From NCBI GenBank assembly GCA_031431125.1, contig JANPCX010000012.1, positions 1-64,000 of the forward strand: a DNA stretch of 64,000 nt. Direction: 5' to 3'. The stretch comes from JANPCX01 sp031431125. GTDB lineage: Bacteria; Pseudomonadota; Gammaproteobacteria; Burkholderiales; Burkholderiaceae_C. Both the position numbers and the translations under genes were made by a program. Shown one piece after another: positions 33,537 to 43,322 of the stretch. Within the stretch, counting starts at the first letter, position 1, and every line of letters starts with the position of its first letter. The notes beneath the pieces are model-generated. The model saw only the letters and a list, made by a program, of their open reading frames with translations, ran no database searches and had not been told where the DNA came from.

Positions 33537-35777
33537 ATGTCTTCCCCGGCTTCCGCTCAACCGCTGCCCGCGTCAACACCGCCGCGTCCAGCGCACTCCC
33601 TGCTCAAGGAGATGCTGGACTTGGTCGCGTCCATGCGGTTTTCGATTTCGCTGCTCACCGTCATTTGTATTGCCTCTGTGATCGGCACGGTGGTGAAACA
33701 GCATGAGCCACCGGTGAACTACGTGAACCAGTTCGGTCCGTTCTGGGCTCAGGTGTTTGGCACGGTCAATCTGTATACCGTTTACAGCGCTTGGTGGTTT
33801 TTGCTCATCCTGGCGTTTTTGGTGCTGTCCACCAGCCTGTGCATCGCCCGCAACACGCCCAAAATTTTGAGCGACCTGCGCAACTACAAAGAAGGCATGC
33901 GTGAACAGGCGCTGCAGGCCTTTCACCTCAAAGGCCAAGCTCCGAGCAGCCAGCCCGCCGCAGTCAACCAAACCCGAATCAGCACCTTGCTGCAACAACA
34001 CGGTTGGAAGCTCAAGGTTCAAACCCGTCCCCAAGGCGTGATGCTGGCCGCACGCAAAGGCGCGAGCAACAAACTCGGCTACATCGCTGCGCACTCGGCC
34101 ATTGTGTTGATTTGCGTGGGCGGTTTGTTAGATGGCGACCTCATCGTCAAGGCACAAATGTGGCTGCACGGGAAAACTGCATTCCAAGGCGGTGGTTTGG
34201 TGGGCGACGTCAAACCCGAGCACCGCTTGAGCAGCGACACCCTCACCTTCCGCGCCAACCTCTTGGTCCCCGAAGGCGAGCGCTCAGGCACCGCCCTCAT
34301 CAGCACGCAAGAGGGCGTGGTGCTGCAAGACCTGCCGTTTGATGTGGAGCTGAAAAAATTCCATGTCGAGTACTACAGCACCGGCATGCCCAAACTGTTT
34401 GCCAGCGACATCTTGATTCACGACCGCGCCACAGGCCAAGCCATTCCCGCCACGGTGGAGGTGAACAAGCCTGCTTTTCACCGGGGCGTGGCCATCTACC
34501 AAAGCAGTTTTGACGACGGCGGCTCGACCTTGCAACTGCGTGGCATCCCCATGGCGGAGGGTGTGAAACCCCTGGACATTGAAGGCCAGGTGGGCACCAG
34601 CAAACAACTCGGAAAAAACGAAACTACGGGTGGTCCAACCGAAACACTCAGCCTGGAGTTCACAGGACTGCGCGTCATCAACGTGGAGAACTTCGGCGAC
34701 GGCAACCAGGGTGCTGCGACATCAAGCACCGATGTCCGCAAAGTGAATTTACAAACCAGCTTTCAAACGCTCAGCGACCACCTCGGCTCAGGTGCCAAGG
34801 TTCGCCACAAAAAAGACCTGCGCAACATTGGCCCGTCGGTGAGCTACAAACTGCGTGATGCCGCAGGCCAAGCCCGTGAATTCAACAACTACATGCTGCC
34901 CGTGCAACTCGATGGACACTCGGTTTTTTTGGCTGGCGTGCGTGATACCCCGGCTGAAAGCTTCAAATACCTGCGCCTGCCTGCGGACGAGCAAGGTCGC
35001 CTGGATGGTTTCATCCGCTTGCGCGAAGCCTTGGCAGACGCGGCCCTGCGAGAACAGGCGGTGGATCGTTTTGTGGCCACCGCAGCACCCGAAGGCAATC
35101 CACAGTCCAAAGAGCAATTGCGCGCCTCGGCCCGCTTGACCTTGGCTTTGTTCGCTGGGGCTGAACAAGCACCGCGCACGCCCCAGTCGTCCAACCTGCC
35201 GCCTGAACAAAAGATAGGTGGTCTGCCCAATTTGTCGATGTTCTTGGAAGCACGCGTGCCCGAGGCCTCCCGAGAAAACTTCTCTGGTGTGCTGCTGCGC
35301 ATCCTCAACAGCTGTTTGGTGGAGTTGCTGCAACTGTCTCGCCAGCAGGCGGGTTTACCGGCGCTGAAAAACGACGACGCCACAGCCGCATTCATGAGTC
35401 AAGCGGTCATGTCGCTGTCCGACAGTTTTTTCTATCCCGCCCCTTTGCTGTTCACGCTGACTGACTTCAAACAAGTACAGGCCAGCGTATTCCAAGTGGC
35501 ACGCGCCCCGGGCAAGAACCTGGTTTACTTGGGTGCGGTCGCGCTCATCGTCGGTGTGTTCGCCATGCTCTATGTGCGTGAGCGCCGCTTGTGGGTTTGG
35601 ATCACACAAGAGGCGGCATCAGAGGGAACCCCGGTCGCTGAAGGAAGTCACATCACCATTGCGCTGTCTGCCACACGACGCACACTGGATGCTGACGCCG
35701 AGTTCGAAACCTTGAAGGCCCATATTCTTCAAAACCCACCCCCGACTGAACCTCAGGCTGCAAACCCGAGGATCTAG
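33537..35777 (+). CDS. resB: Cytochrome c biogenesis protein ResB/Ccs1
   Basis: The 746-residue membrane protein has ResB hallmarks: SMRFSISLLTVICIASVIGTVV and WWFLLILAFLVLSTSLCIARN form the first two helices, a third lies around LGYIAAHSAIVLICVGGLLDG, and the last near LVYLGAVALIVGVFAMLYVRERRLWVW. A large periplasmic domain lies between. With CcsA it delivers and attaches heme to apocytochromes in system II maturation. It is followed nine bases on by ccsA. Confidence 0.94.
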   Translation: MSSPASAQPLPASTPPRPAHSLLKEMLDLVASMRFSISLLTVICIASVIGTVVKQHEPPVNYVNQFGPFWAQVFGTVNLYTVYSAWWFLLILAFLVLSTSLCIARNTPKILSDLRNYKEGMREQALQAFHLKGQAPSSQPAAVNQTRISTLLQQHGWKLKVQTRPQGVMLAARKGASNKLGYIAAHSAIVLICVGGLLDGDLIVKAQMWLHGKTAFQGGGLVGDVKPEHRLSSDTLTFRANLLVPEGERSGTALISTQEGVVLQDLPFDVELKKFHVEYYSTGMPKLFASDILIHDRATGQAIPATVEVNKPAFHRGVAIYQSSFDDGGSTLQLRGIPMAEGVKPLDIEGQVGTSKQLGKNETTGGPTETLSLEFTGLRVINVENFGDGNQGAATSSTDVRKVNLQTSFQTLSDHLGSGAKVRHKKDLRNIGPSVSYKLRDAAGQAREFNNYMLPVQLDGHSVFLAGVRDTPAESFKYLRLPADEQGRLDGFIRLREALADAALREQAVDRFVATAAPEGNPQSKEQLRASARLTLALFAGAEQAPRTPQSSNLPPEQKIGGLPNLSMFLEARVPEASRENFSGVLLRILNSCLVELLQLSRQQAGLPALKNDDATAAFMSQAVMSLSDSFFYPAPLLFTLTDFKQVQASVFQVARAPGKNLVYLGAVALIVGVFAMLYVRERRLWVWITQEAASEGTPVAEGSHITIALSATRRTLDADAEFETLKAHILQNPPPTEPQAANPRI

Positions 35778-35786
35778 GAGTACGCC

Positions 35787-37127
35787 ATGAACACCACCAC
35801 CATGAACCTGCCACGCTCAGGTTACTTCAGCCAACGCAGCATCTTCGATTGGGCCTTCGCCGTGCTCGTCTCGGTCGGCGGCGCCTACGGCTTTCAGCGC
35901 TATGAAGGCTCCATGGATGTCTATGAAAAAGCCATCCTCATTGGTGCCCTGCCCTGTTTGATTGCCCTGGCTTGGTTTTGGGGCAGCCTGCGCCGCTTGA
36001 TGTTGGCCGTGGGCGGCGTCAGTCTGATGGCCATGGCGCTGTACAACAGTCAAATGGACGGTTTTGGTGCCGACCTGGCACAAGCCGACAGCGTGTTTTG
36101 GCTCAAATACTTCCTGTCCAGCCAAAGCGCAATTCTGTGGATGAGTGTGCTGATCTTCATGAGCACCGTGTTTTACTGGATTGGTTTTGCTGCCAAGGTG
36201 GAAGACAACACCGCCACCCGCATCGGTTCGGGCATGGCCTGGGCTGCTGTTTTCATGGCCTTGGTCGGCACCCTGGTGCGCTGGTTTGAGAGCCACCAAA
36301 TCGCCGCCGACATCGGCCACATTCCCGTCAGCAATCTGTATGAGGTGTTTGTTCTCTTTTGCTGGATGACCACGCTTTTTTATCTGTACTACGAGCAGCA
36401 CTACAAAACCCGCAGCCTGGGCGCGTTCGTGATGCTAGTTGTCAGCGCGGCAGTGGGCTTTTTGCTTTGGTACACGGTGGAACGCCAAGCGCATGAAATT
36501 CAGCCCCTGGTGCCTGCCTTACAAAGCTGGTGGATGAAGCTGCATGTGCCAGCCAACTTCATTGGTTACGGCACCTTCGCCATTGCCGCCATGGTGGCCT
36601 TCGCATACTTGGTCAAACAACAGGCCAACGAGCGCAATTGGCTCAAACTGGCCCCACTGTTCTTGCTGGGCATGGTGCTGTGCTTGGAGCCCATCGTCTT
36701 CCGCCAAAAAGCCATTGAGGGCTTGAGCAGCTATTGGGCGGTTTATTTCGGTTTCTCAGCGCTCATCGTGAGCAGCATCCTCGCGCTGCGCCAGCGCATT
36801 GCGGCCCGGCTGCCTGCTTTCGAGGTGCTGGATGACTTCATGTACAAAGCCATCGCCGTTGGGTTTGCCTTCTTCACCATCGCCACCATCCTCGGCGCCT
36901 TCTGGGCCGCCGAAGCCTGGGGCGGCTACTGGAGCTGGGACCCCAAAGAAACCTGGGCCTTGATCGTGTGGCTGAACTACGCCGCCTGGTTGCACATGCG
37001 GCTGATGAAGGGGCTGCGCGGCACGGTGTCGGCCTGGTGGGCGCTGATTGGCCTCGTGATCACCACCTTTGCTTTCTTGGGTGTGAACATGTTCCTCTCC
37101 GGCCTGCATTCCTACGGGGAACTCTGA
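35787..37127 (+). CDS. ccsA: Cytochrome c biogenesis protein CcsA/ResC (heme handling)
   Basis: The 446-residue polytopic protein has the WWD domain WGGYWSWDPKETWAL in its C-terminal third and conserved membrane His residues (HVPANFIGYG, NYAAWLHMRL). It transports and presents heme to apocytochromes together with ResB. A good ribosome site (AGGAG) lies just upstream of the ATG at 35787. It forms the system II pair with resB, and no system I ccm genes are seen. Confidence 0.94.
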   Translation: MNTTTMNLPRSGYFSQRSIFDWAFAVLVSVGGAYGFQRYEGSMDVYEKAILIGALPCLIALAWFWGSLRRLMLAVGGVSLMAMALYNSQMDGFGADLAQADSVFWLKYFLSSQSAILWMSVLIFMSTVFYWIGFAAKVEDNTATRIGSGMAWAAVFMALVGTLVRWFESHQIAADIGHIPVSNLYEVFVLFCWMTTLFYLYYEQHYKTRSLGAFVMLVVSAAVGFLLWYTVERQAHEIQPLVPALQSWWMKLHVPANFIGYGTFAIAAMVAFAYLVKQQANERNWLKLAPLFLLGMVLCLEPIVFRQKAIEGLSSYWAVYFGFSALIVSSILALRQRIAARLPAFEVLDDFMYKAIAVGFAFFTIATILGAFWAAEAWGGYWSWDPKETWALIVWLNYAAWLHMRLMKGLRGTVSAWWALIGLVITTFAFLGVNMFLSGLHSYGEL

Positions 37128-37191
37128 GGTCTGCTGACAGGGCAGCGGCTTATAGTGCGGCATCTCTTTTGCAGTTTCGTGAGGCCGCACC

Positions 37192-37527
37192 ATGCCCTAT
37201 GTGAGTCGCAACCCGCAAGGTCAAATTGAAAGCCTGCACCGCCATGCTGCATCAGCCGGCGAAGAGTTTTTGGACGACCACCATCCCGAGGTGCAGGCGT
37301 TTGTGGGACGACACACCGCCCCCCAGGAATTCGACCAACTCGACGCCGGGTTCGTGCGTGTGATTGAAGACGTGATTGACACCCTGATCGTCAAAAACAT
37401 CATCAACATCACCGAATTACCGGCCGAGGCCCAGGCCAAACTTTTCGCACGCAAGAGCTTCCGCGAGCGCGTGTCCAAGAGTTCGCTGCGTCTGTTTGAG
37501 CCCTCGACATTTGGTGATGTGATTTGA
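37192..37527 (+). CDS. Small conserved hypothetical protein
   Basis: This 111-residue protein (start MPYVSRNPQGQIESLHR, then FVRVIEDVIDTLI, ELPAEAQAKLFARKSFRER) belongs to a small proteobacterial family often labelled 'tryptophan synthase subunit beta-like' in databases. It has no PLP-lysine motif or fold resemblance to TrpB that I can see, so that label is not supported. It lies between ccsA and msrP; the function is unknown. Confidence 0.82.
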   Translation: MPYVSRNPQGQIESLHRHAASAGEEFLDDHHPEVQAFVGRHTAPQEFDQLDAGFVRVIEDVIDTLIVKNIINITELPAEAQAKLFARKSFRERVSKSSLRLFEPSTFGDVI

Positions 37528-37579
37528 GCCTGTAAGAACTTGGCACCTTGGTGCGACCCGTGCTTGAAGGAGCCGACCC

Positions 37580-38578
37580 ATGTATTACCACCCCGATCGC
37601 GGCTTTCAACACAACAGCAGCGAGATCACCCCCCAAACCATTTATGAGGGTCGGCGTAACCTCATCAAACTGATGGCGTTGGGCGGTGGTGGCATGGCGC
37701 TGGCCAGTTGGGCGGCCCGCGACGCCTTGGCTCAAGCGGCAACGCTGCCGCGCCCTGGCAAGCTCGCAGCGCTGCCAGCATCACGCAGCAGCGCGTCGGG
37801 TGGCATCACCATGGAGAAACTCACCTCTTATGAAGATGTCACCAGCTACAACAACTTCTACGAATTCGGCACAGACAAGGCCGACCCTGCACGCAACGCC
37901 AAGTCGCTCAAAACCCGGCCTTGGACCATCAGTGTGGAAGGCGAGGTCAAACGCCCCAAGGTGTTTGATATTGAAGAGCTGCTCAAACTGAGTGCTCAAG
38001 AAGAACGCATCTACCGCATGCGATGCGTCGAGGGCTGGTCCATGGTCATCCCTTGGGTGGGTTACTCACTGGCCGAACTCATCAAACGTGTGGAGCCGAC
38101 AAGCAACGCCAAGTATGTGGAATTCGTGACACTGGCAGACAAAAAACAAATGACGGGCCTCGGCAGTAGTGTTCTCGATTGGCCCTATCTGGAAGCTCTG
38201 CGTTTGGACGAAGCCATGCACCCGCTGACGATTTTGTCGTTTGGTCTCTACGGCGAAGTCATGCCCAACCAAAACGGCGCGCCTGTGCGCCTGGTGGTGC
38301 CCTGGAAGTACGGCTTCAAAAGCGGCAAGTCGATTGTGAAAATCCGCTTCACCGAAAAAATGCCCCTCACCAGCTGGAACAAGGCCGGGCCCCAGGAATA
38401 CGGCTTCTACTCCAACGTCAACCCCGGCGTTGACCACCCGCGTTGGAGCCAGGCAACCGAGAGACGCATAGGCGAAGACGGCCTCTTTGCCAAAAAACGC
38501 CCCACCTTGATGTTCAACGGCTATGAAGCCCAGGTCGGGCAGTTGTACTCGGGTATGGACTTGAAAAAGTTCTTCTAG
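37580..38578 (+). CDS. msrP: Protein-methionine-sulfoxide reductase catalytic subunit MsrP
   Basis: The 332-residue periplasmic molybdoenzyme (formerly YedY) has a twin-arginine leader (GRRNLIKLMALGGGG, R25-R26). The Mo-ligating Cys is C149 in MRCVEGWSM, and the fold signatures YEDVTSYNNFYEFGTDK and APVRLVVPWKYGFKSGKSI are intact. It repairs oxidised methionine in periplasmic proteins with electrons from the quinone pool via MsrQ. The ATG at 37580 is preceded by AAGGAG. It is 35 bases upstream of msrQ. Confidence 0.95.
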   Translation: MYYHPDRGFQHNSSEITPQTIYEGRRNLIKLMALGGGGMALASWAARDALAQAATLPRPGKLAALPASRSSASGGITMEKLTSYEDVTSYNNFYEFGTDKADPARNAKSLKTRPWTISVEGEVKRPKVFDIEELLKLSAQEERIYRMRCVEGWSMVIPWVGYSLAELIKRVEPTSNAKYVEFVTLADKKQMTGLGSSVLDWPYLEALRLDEAMHPLTILSFGLYGEVMPNQNGAPVRLVVPWKYGFKSGKSIVKIRFTEKMPLTSWNKAGPQEYGFYSNVNPGVDHPRWSQATERRIGEDGLFAKKRPTLMFNGYEAQVGQLYSGMDLKKFF

Positions 38579-38613
38579 ATGCTCTTCAGGCCCGTCCCCT
38601 TCACAACACTCTC

Positions 38614-39276
38614 ATGAACCAGAGCCCGGTGCGCCCCGCCGCAACGCCTGCGGTACGCGCCAAGGGCAAGGGCTTCTTGCACCCCGCAGCCAAACCGCTG
38701 CTCTTCCTGGTGTGTTTGTTGCCTTTCGTCTGGTTGTTTTATGGCGCCTACGCCAACACCCTGGGTGCCAACCCGGCCGAGGCACTGATACGGAGCAGTG
38801 GCGACTGGACCTTGCGTTTTCTGTGCCTCACGCTGTGCATCACGCCGCTGCGGCAACTCACGGGCCAAGCCACGTTGGCACGTTTTCGAAGAATGCTGGG
38901 TTTGTTCACTTTCTTCTACGGCGTGCTGCACTTTCTGTCTTATGCCTGGCTGGACATGGGCTTTGATCTCGCCGCCATCATCAAAGACATTCCGAAACGC
39001 CCCTTCGCCTTGGTCGGCGCCCTCGCCCTTTTGTTGATGCTGCCCTTGGCCGCCACTTCCTTCAACCGCGCCATCAAAGCATTGGGTGCCAAACGCTGGC
39101 AAACCCTGCACAAAACCATCTACGCGATCGCGCTGCTGGCCCTGCTGCATTTTTTTTGGATGCGCTCAGGCAAGAATGACTATGCCGAAGTGGCGGTGTA
39201 CGCGGGCATCGTGGCTGTGCTGTTGGGGTGGCGGGTGGTCACCGCAATCAAGAACAAACGCGTCGGTATCGGTTGA
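38614..39276 (+). CDS. msrQ: Heme-binding membrane subunit MsrQ
   Basis: The 220-residue protein (YedZ type) has about six membrane helices of the ferric-reductase-like group, with His ligands in GVLHFLSYAW and KRWQTLHKTIY/LLHFFW. It passes electrons from quinol to MsrP. The N-terminus is basic and cytosolic. The position after msrP is the standard operon arrangement. Confidence 0.93.
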   Translation: MNQSPVRPAATPAVRAKGKGFLHPAAKPLLFLVCLLPFVWLFYGAYANTLGANPAEALIRSSGDWTLRFLCLTLCITPLRQLTGQATLARFRRMLGLFTFFYGVLHFLSYAWLDMGFDLAAIIKDIPKRPFALVGALALLLMLPLAATSFNRAIKALGAKRWQTLHKTIYAIALLALLHFFWMRSGKNDYAEVAVYAGIVAVLLGWRVVTAIKNKRVGIG

Positions 39277-39339
39277 ACCACGGGTGTTTCAATGGGGCTG
39301 CCGCCCGTAAGATGGTTTCACTGACTGGAGCCCATCACC

Positions 39340-40341
39340 ATGCACCGCATCTTCGCTCGCCCGCACCTGCTGCTCAGCGCCGTCCTCGGCTTGGTGACCG
39401 CCCTTGGCCTGCCACTGGCTGCACAAGCCCAAGCCTGGCCCGCCAAACCGGTGCGCTGGGTGGTGGCCTTCCCAGCCGGTGGTGGCTCTGACTTTTTGGC
39501 GCGCCAGTTGGCGCCGCAGCTCGGCAAACAACTCGGGCAGCCCATCGTCATTGACAACCGCCCGGGCGCGGCCGGCATGATCGGTACGGACAACGCGGCC
39601 AAGTCCACGCCCGATGGCTACACCATGGTGACCGGCGACAACGGCGCCATGGTGTTTCACACGGCCATGTACAAAAAAGTACCCTACGACCCGCAAGACT
39701 TGGCGCCTGTCGGATTCATGGCGCGTTTCCCCCTCATCCTCGCGGTGAATCCGAATGCGGGTTTCAGCAGCGCACAGCAGTTGATCGACGAGCTCAAGAA
39801 AAGCCCTGGCAAATACAGCTATGCCTCACCTGGCCTTGGCAGCCCGCACCACTTGGCGATGGAACTCTTCAAGAGCCGCACCAATACCTTCGTCGTGCAT
39901 GTGCCTTACCGCGGCACGGCGGCCGCGGTGCAGGACGTGATCGGTGGTCAAGTCCCGATGATGGTGCTGGACACGGCAGCCGGCCTGCCGCAAATCAGGG
40001 GCGGCAAGGTCAAGGCCTTGGCGGTGATGTCCAAGAAGCGTCTGCCCACCTTGCCCGACGTGCCCACGCTGGACGAGCTGGCCGCCAGCAACAACCTCAA
40101 AGGTTTTGAGGTCGCCGCATGGCAAGGGCTGTTCGTGCCCAAGGGCACACCGGCCGACATCGTCTCCAAGCTGACCGTGGAGATGAACAAGGCCATCAAC
40201 CTGCCCGAAGTACGCACAAAGCTCGAAGACTTTGGCCTGGAGGTGGTGCCCACCGATGGGCCGGCCTTGACCGCTTTCATTCAAACCGAGACGAAGTTTT
40301 GGCACGCGCTGATCAAGGAGCGCAAGCTTTCGGCGGAGTAG
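39340..40341 (+). CDS. Bug/TctC-family tripartite tricarboxylate binding protein
   Basis: The 333-residue periplasmic protein has a signal peptide ending in ALGLPLAAQAQA. The Bug signature follows: WPAKPVRWVVAFPAGGGSD, then IVIDNRPGAAGMIGTD and YKKVPYDPQDLAPV. Such proteins bind small carboxylates and serve TctAB transporters or regulatory systems; Burkholderiales carry very many. No tctA/tctB genes are nearby, so it is an orphan receptor with unknown ligand. Confidence 0.9.
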   Translation: MHRIFARPHLLLSAVLGLVTALGLPLAAQAQAWPAKPVRWVVAFPAGGGSDFLARQLAPQLGKQLGQPIVIDNRPGAAGMIGTDNAAKSTPDGYTMVTGDNGAMVFHTAMYKKVPYDPQDLAPVGFMARFPLILAVNPNAGFSSAQQLIDELKKSPGKYSYASPGLGSPHHLAMELFKSRTNTFVVHVPYRGTAAAVQDVIGGQVPMMVLDTAAGLPQIRGGKVKALAVMSKKRLPTLPDVPTLDELAASNNLKGFEVAAWQGLFVPKGTPADIVSKLTVEMNKAINLPEVRTKLEDFGLEVVPTDGPALTAFIQTETKFWHALIKERKLSAE

Positions 40342-40469
40342 AGCGGTCGAGCAGAACACTCTTGGCCAGATGTCAGCCTGTCATCAACCGTTCGGTTGGT
40401 CTTGCGACGAACGGGCTCAAGAAGACAGGCGCCAACGTCACTCACGGGCAGGGGGCCGACTCCTTGTTG

Positions 40470-40537
40470 CTAGGGAAACGCTGAACAAGTCCCCGCAGAT
40501 GCGCGCGCTGCGAGGGACTTATTCAGCGTTTCCCTAG
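40470..40537. repeat. 68-bp IS5-like miniature inverted repeat
   Basis: Arms 40470-40493 and 40514-40537 are reverse complements with one mismatch over 24 bases, with a 20-base centre. The outermost CTAG on both sides fits a 4-bp YTAR target duplication, and GGGAAACGCTGAACAAGTCC resembles the terminal sequence of IS5-family elements. It has no coding capacity. It lies 17 bases past the stop of the minus-strand mdeB-like gene and could act as a strong hairpin in that transcript. Confidence 0.75.
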
Positions 40538-40554
40538 GGCGCATACGCAGGCTT

Positions 40555-43218
40555 TCACACTGGTGACAGGCTTACCTGTGTGCGGGCAGCACGTGCGATG
40601 CTGGCGGAATCTACAGAGAAGAAAGCGCGCAAAGCAGCACGTGTGTCGCTGCGACCAAAGCCGTCGGTGCCCAGTGTGGTGAAATCGCGCCCCGCAGGCA
40701 GATAGGCTCGCACGCTCTCGGGCACCAAACGCACGTAGTCGGTGGCGGCGATGACAGGGCCCTCGCTGTCCGCGAGTTGCCTGGCCACGTAGGCCGTGCC
40801 TGTGGCACTCGCAGCCCCATCGCGGGCCAGTTCACTCCAGCTGGTGACGCTGAACACATGCACTTCAAAGCCTTCTTGTGCCAGCTGCTCCGCCGCCATC
40901 ACCACCTCGGTAAGGATAGCGCCAGAACCCATGAGCGTGACCGCTTTGCACGGCCGTGTGGCCTGGCCTGGAGCCGACGCATAACGGCCTAGTTTGTAGC
41001 AACCCAGAATCACCCCTTGATGTGCGCTGGCTGGCAGATTCGGCTGCGCGTAGTTGGCGTTCATCATGGTGACGTAATAAAAAACGTCCTTTTGCTCCAC
41101 CAACATTTCGCGCATGCCGTGGTCGATGATGACAGCGAGTTCGCCAGCGTAGGCCGGGTCGTAGGCTTTGCAGTTGGGAATGGTGGCGGCGATCAAATGG
41201 CTGGTGCCGTCTTGGTGCTGGAGACCTTCGCCGCCAAGTGTGGTTCGTCCTGAGGTGGCGCCCAGCAAAAAGCCTCGAGCACGTTGATCGGCAGCAGCCC
41301 AAATCTGGTCGCCCACACGCTGGAAGCCGAACATGGAGTAGTAGATGTAGAACGGCAGCATCGCCAAACCATGCACGCTGTAGCTGGTGGCCGCAGCCGT
41401 CCAGCTAGCCATCGCGCCGGCCTCGGAGATGCCCTCTTCAAGGATCTGGCCGTCCAGAGCCTCACGGTAACTCAACACCGATCCAATGTCTTCGGGGGCG
41501 TAGCGCTGGCCCTGGCTCGAATAAATGCCAACCTGTTTGAACAAGTTGGCCATGCCGAAGGTGCGGGCTTCATCGGCCACGATGGGCACAATGCGCGGGC
41601 CCAGTTCGACATCTTTGAGCAATGTTCCCAGCATGCGCACAAAGGCCATGGTGGTGCTCATCTCCTTCCCGTCCGGCTGCAAGGCAAAACCACCGTATTG
41701 CGCTACGGGCGGAACCGACACGACTTGGGCGGCTGTGTACCTTTTGGGCACATAGCCGCCCAGTTGCTGACGTCTTTGATGCAGGTATTGCATCTCGACG
41801 CTGTCGTCCCCCGGCTTGTAAAAGTCCAGGCTTTTAGCCTGCTCATCGGTCAATGGCAGGTTAAAACGGTTGCGAAAAGCGATGAGATCGGTTTCGTCGA
41901 ATTTCTTCTGGCTGTGGGTGGTCATCCTGCCTTGACCGGCAGTTCCCATGCCATAGCCCTTCTTGGTCTGCGCCAGGATCACCGTGGGCTGGCCTAGGTG
42001 GGCGGCCGCCGCAGCGTAGGCCGCGTGAATCTTCACCAAGTCGTGGCCACCGCGCTTCAAACGGTCGATTTGCTCGTCGGTCATGCCCTGAGCGAGGCGT
42101 TGCAGTGCCTCGTTCTGGCCAAAGAAGTTGTCGCGGTTGAAACGACCGTCTTTGGCCGCAAACGTCTGCATCTGACCATCAACGGTGTTGGCGAAAGCTC
42201 GGGTGAGGGCACCGGTGGTGTCGCGGGCAAAGAGACCATCCCAGTCGCTGCCCCAGACCAATTTAATGACATTCCAGCCCGCACCAGCGAAGAGCTTTTC
42301 CAGTTCGTCAATGATGCGACCGTTGCCGCGCACTGGGCCATCGAGCCTTTGCAAATTGCAGTTGACCACCCACACCAGGTTATCGAGGCTTTCGCGCGCA
42401 GCCAGGGTGAGGGCACTCATGCTTTCGGGCTCGTCCATTTCGCCGTCACCGAACACGCCCCACACTTTGCGGCCATCACAATTGAGCAACTGACGGTGCG
42501 AGAGATAGCGCATGAAACGCGCGTGGTATATCGAACTGATGGGACCGATTCCCATGGAACCAGTCGGGAACTGCCAAAAATCCGGCATCAGGTAGGGATG
42601 CGGGTAACTGCAAAGCCCTCGGGCCAAGCCGCTGTCAGCAGCGGTTTGCGGCGCTTGGGCGGCACCCGCCAAAGCGGCTGGAGAGGTGAGCTCTTGCCGA
42701 TAGTGATGCAGGTCATCGGCGCTCAAGCGACCTTCAAGGTAAGCACGTGCGTAAACACCAGGTGCGCTGTGGGGTTGATAAAAAATCAGGTCGCCCAGGT
42801 GTTGATCATTCCTCGCGTGAAAAAAATGGTTGTGACCCACTTCAAACAAATCTGCCGCGCTGGCGTAGCTGGCGATGTGGCCGCCAAGCTCTCCATAGGC
42901 CTGGTTGGCCTTCACCACCATCGCCAATGCATTCCAACGCATGAGCGAACCCAGCCGCTCCTCGATCTCGAGGTCACCAGGGAACACCGCTTGCTGGTCC
43001 ACCGCAATGGTGTTGACGTAGGGCGTGTTCAGCTCAGGCTGCCAACCGACGCGCTGCGCTGTAGCCAGCCTGGCCATCTCGTCGAGCATGAAGCGGGCTC
43101 GCTCGGGCCCTTGTGAGGCCACTAACGCAGTGAACGCGTCACGCCACTCCGCTGTTTCGCAGGGATCGGTGTCGCCTTCTGGGGAGTTGAGATAACGGGC
43201 TTGGCTGGCGTCAGTCAT
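40555..43218 (-). CDS. mdeB: AceE-like 2-oxoacid dehydrogenase E1 (MdeB type)
   Basis: The 887-residue homodimeric thiamine-diphosphate E1 has the AceE signature: GDGEMDEPESMSALTLA, WVVNCNLQRLDGPVRGN (TPP/Mg2+ motif), CSYPHPYLMPDFWQFPTGSMG and ILEEGISEAGAMASW. Ordinary AceE is normally encoded beside aceF/lpd. Here no E2 or E3 lies nearby, and the gene sits with a methionine gamma-lyase and Lrp regulators. That matches the Pseudomonas putida mdeB context, where the product is linked to oxidation of 2-oxobutyrate from methionine. Assignment to MdeB is by context; plain AceE is the alternative. It is divergent from an Lrp-type gene. Confidence 0.87.
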   Translation of the reverse strand: MTDASQARYLNSPEGDTDPCETAEWRDAFTALVASQGPERARFMLDEMARLATAQRVGWQPELNTPYVNTIAVDQQAVFPGDLEIEERLGSLMRWNALAMVVKANQAYGELGGHIASYASAADLFEVGHNHFFHARNDQHLGDLIFYQPHSAPGVYARAYLEGRLSADDLHHYRQELTSPAALAGAAQAPQTAADSGLARGLCSYPHPYLMPDFWQFPTGSMGIGPISSIYHARFMRYLSHRQLLNCDGRKVWGVFGDGEMDEPESMSALTLAARESLDNLVWVVNCNLQRLDGPVRGNGRIIDELEKLFAGAGWNVIKLVWGSDWDGLFARDTTGALTRAFANTVDGQMQTFAAKDGRFNRDNFFGQNEALQRLAQGMTDEQIDRLKRGGHDLVKIHAAYAAAAAHLGQPTVILAQTKKGYGMGTAGQGRMTTHSQKKFDETDLIAFRNRFNLPLTDEQAKSLDFYKPGDDSVEMQYLHQRRQQLGGYVPKRYTAAQVVSVPPVAQYGGFALQPDGKEMSTTMAFVRMLGTLLKDVELGPRIVPIVADEARTFGMANLFKQVGIYSSQGQRYAPEDIGSVLSYREALDGQILEEGISEAGAMASWTAAATSYSVHGLAMLPFYIYYSMFGFQRVGDQIWAAADQRARGFLLGATSGRTTLGGEGLQHQDGTSHLIAATIPNCKAYDPAYAGELAVIIDHGMREMLVEQKDVFYYVTMMNANYAQPNLPASAHQGVILGCYKLGRYASAPGQATRPCKAVTLMGSGAILTEVVMAAEQLAQEGFEVHVFSVTSWSELARDGAASATGTAYVARQLADSEGPVIAATDYVRLVPESVRAYLPAGRDFTTLGTDGFGRSDTRAALRAFFSVDSASIARAARTQVSLSPV

Positions 43219-43322
43219 GGCGTTACTTTAGGGTTTTGAGGGAAGAATGTGCTTTTGAAAATCATCTGCTCCTGATAAAATTTCAGCATAAACTGCTTCA
43301 AAATAATACTTTTAAAGTTTTT

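Noticed and set aside
37192..37527. Naming the 111-residue protein tryptophan synthase beta-like
   Set aside because: No PLP-binding Lys motif and far too short; the label appears to be propagated annotation.
41998..43116. 372-codon open frame on the plus strand
   Set aside because: Antisense to the AceE/MdeB-like gene, which has all E1 motifs.
40555..43218. Calling the E1 gene simply aceE
   Set aside because: No E2/E3 genes are adjacent, and the gene lies with methionine gamma-lyase and Lrp regulators. MdeB fits the context better, though this is not proven.
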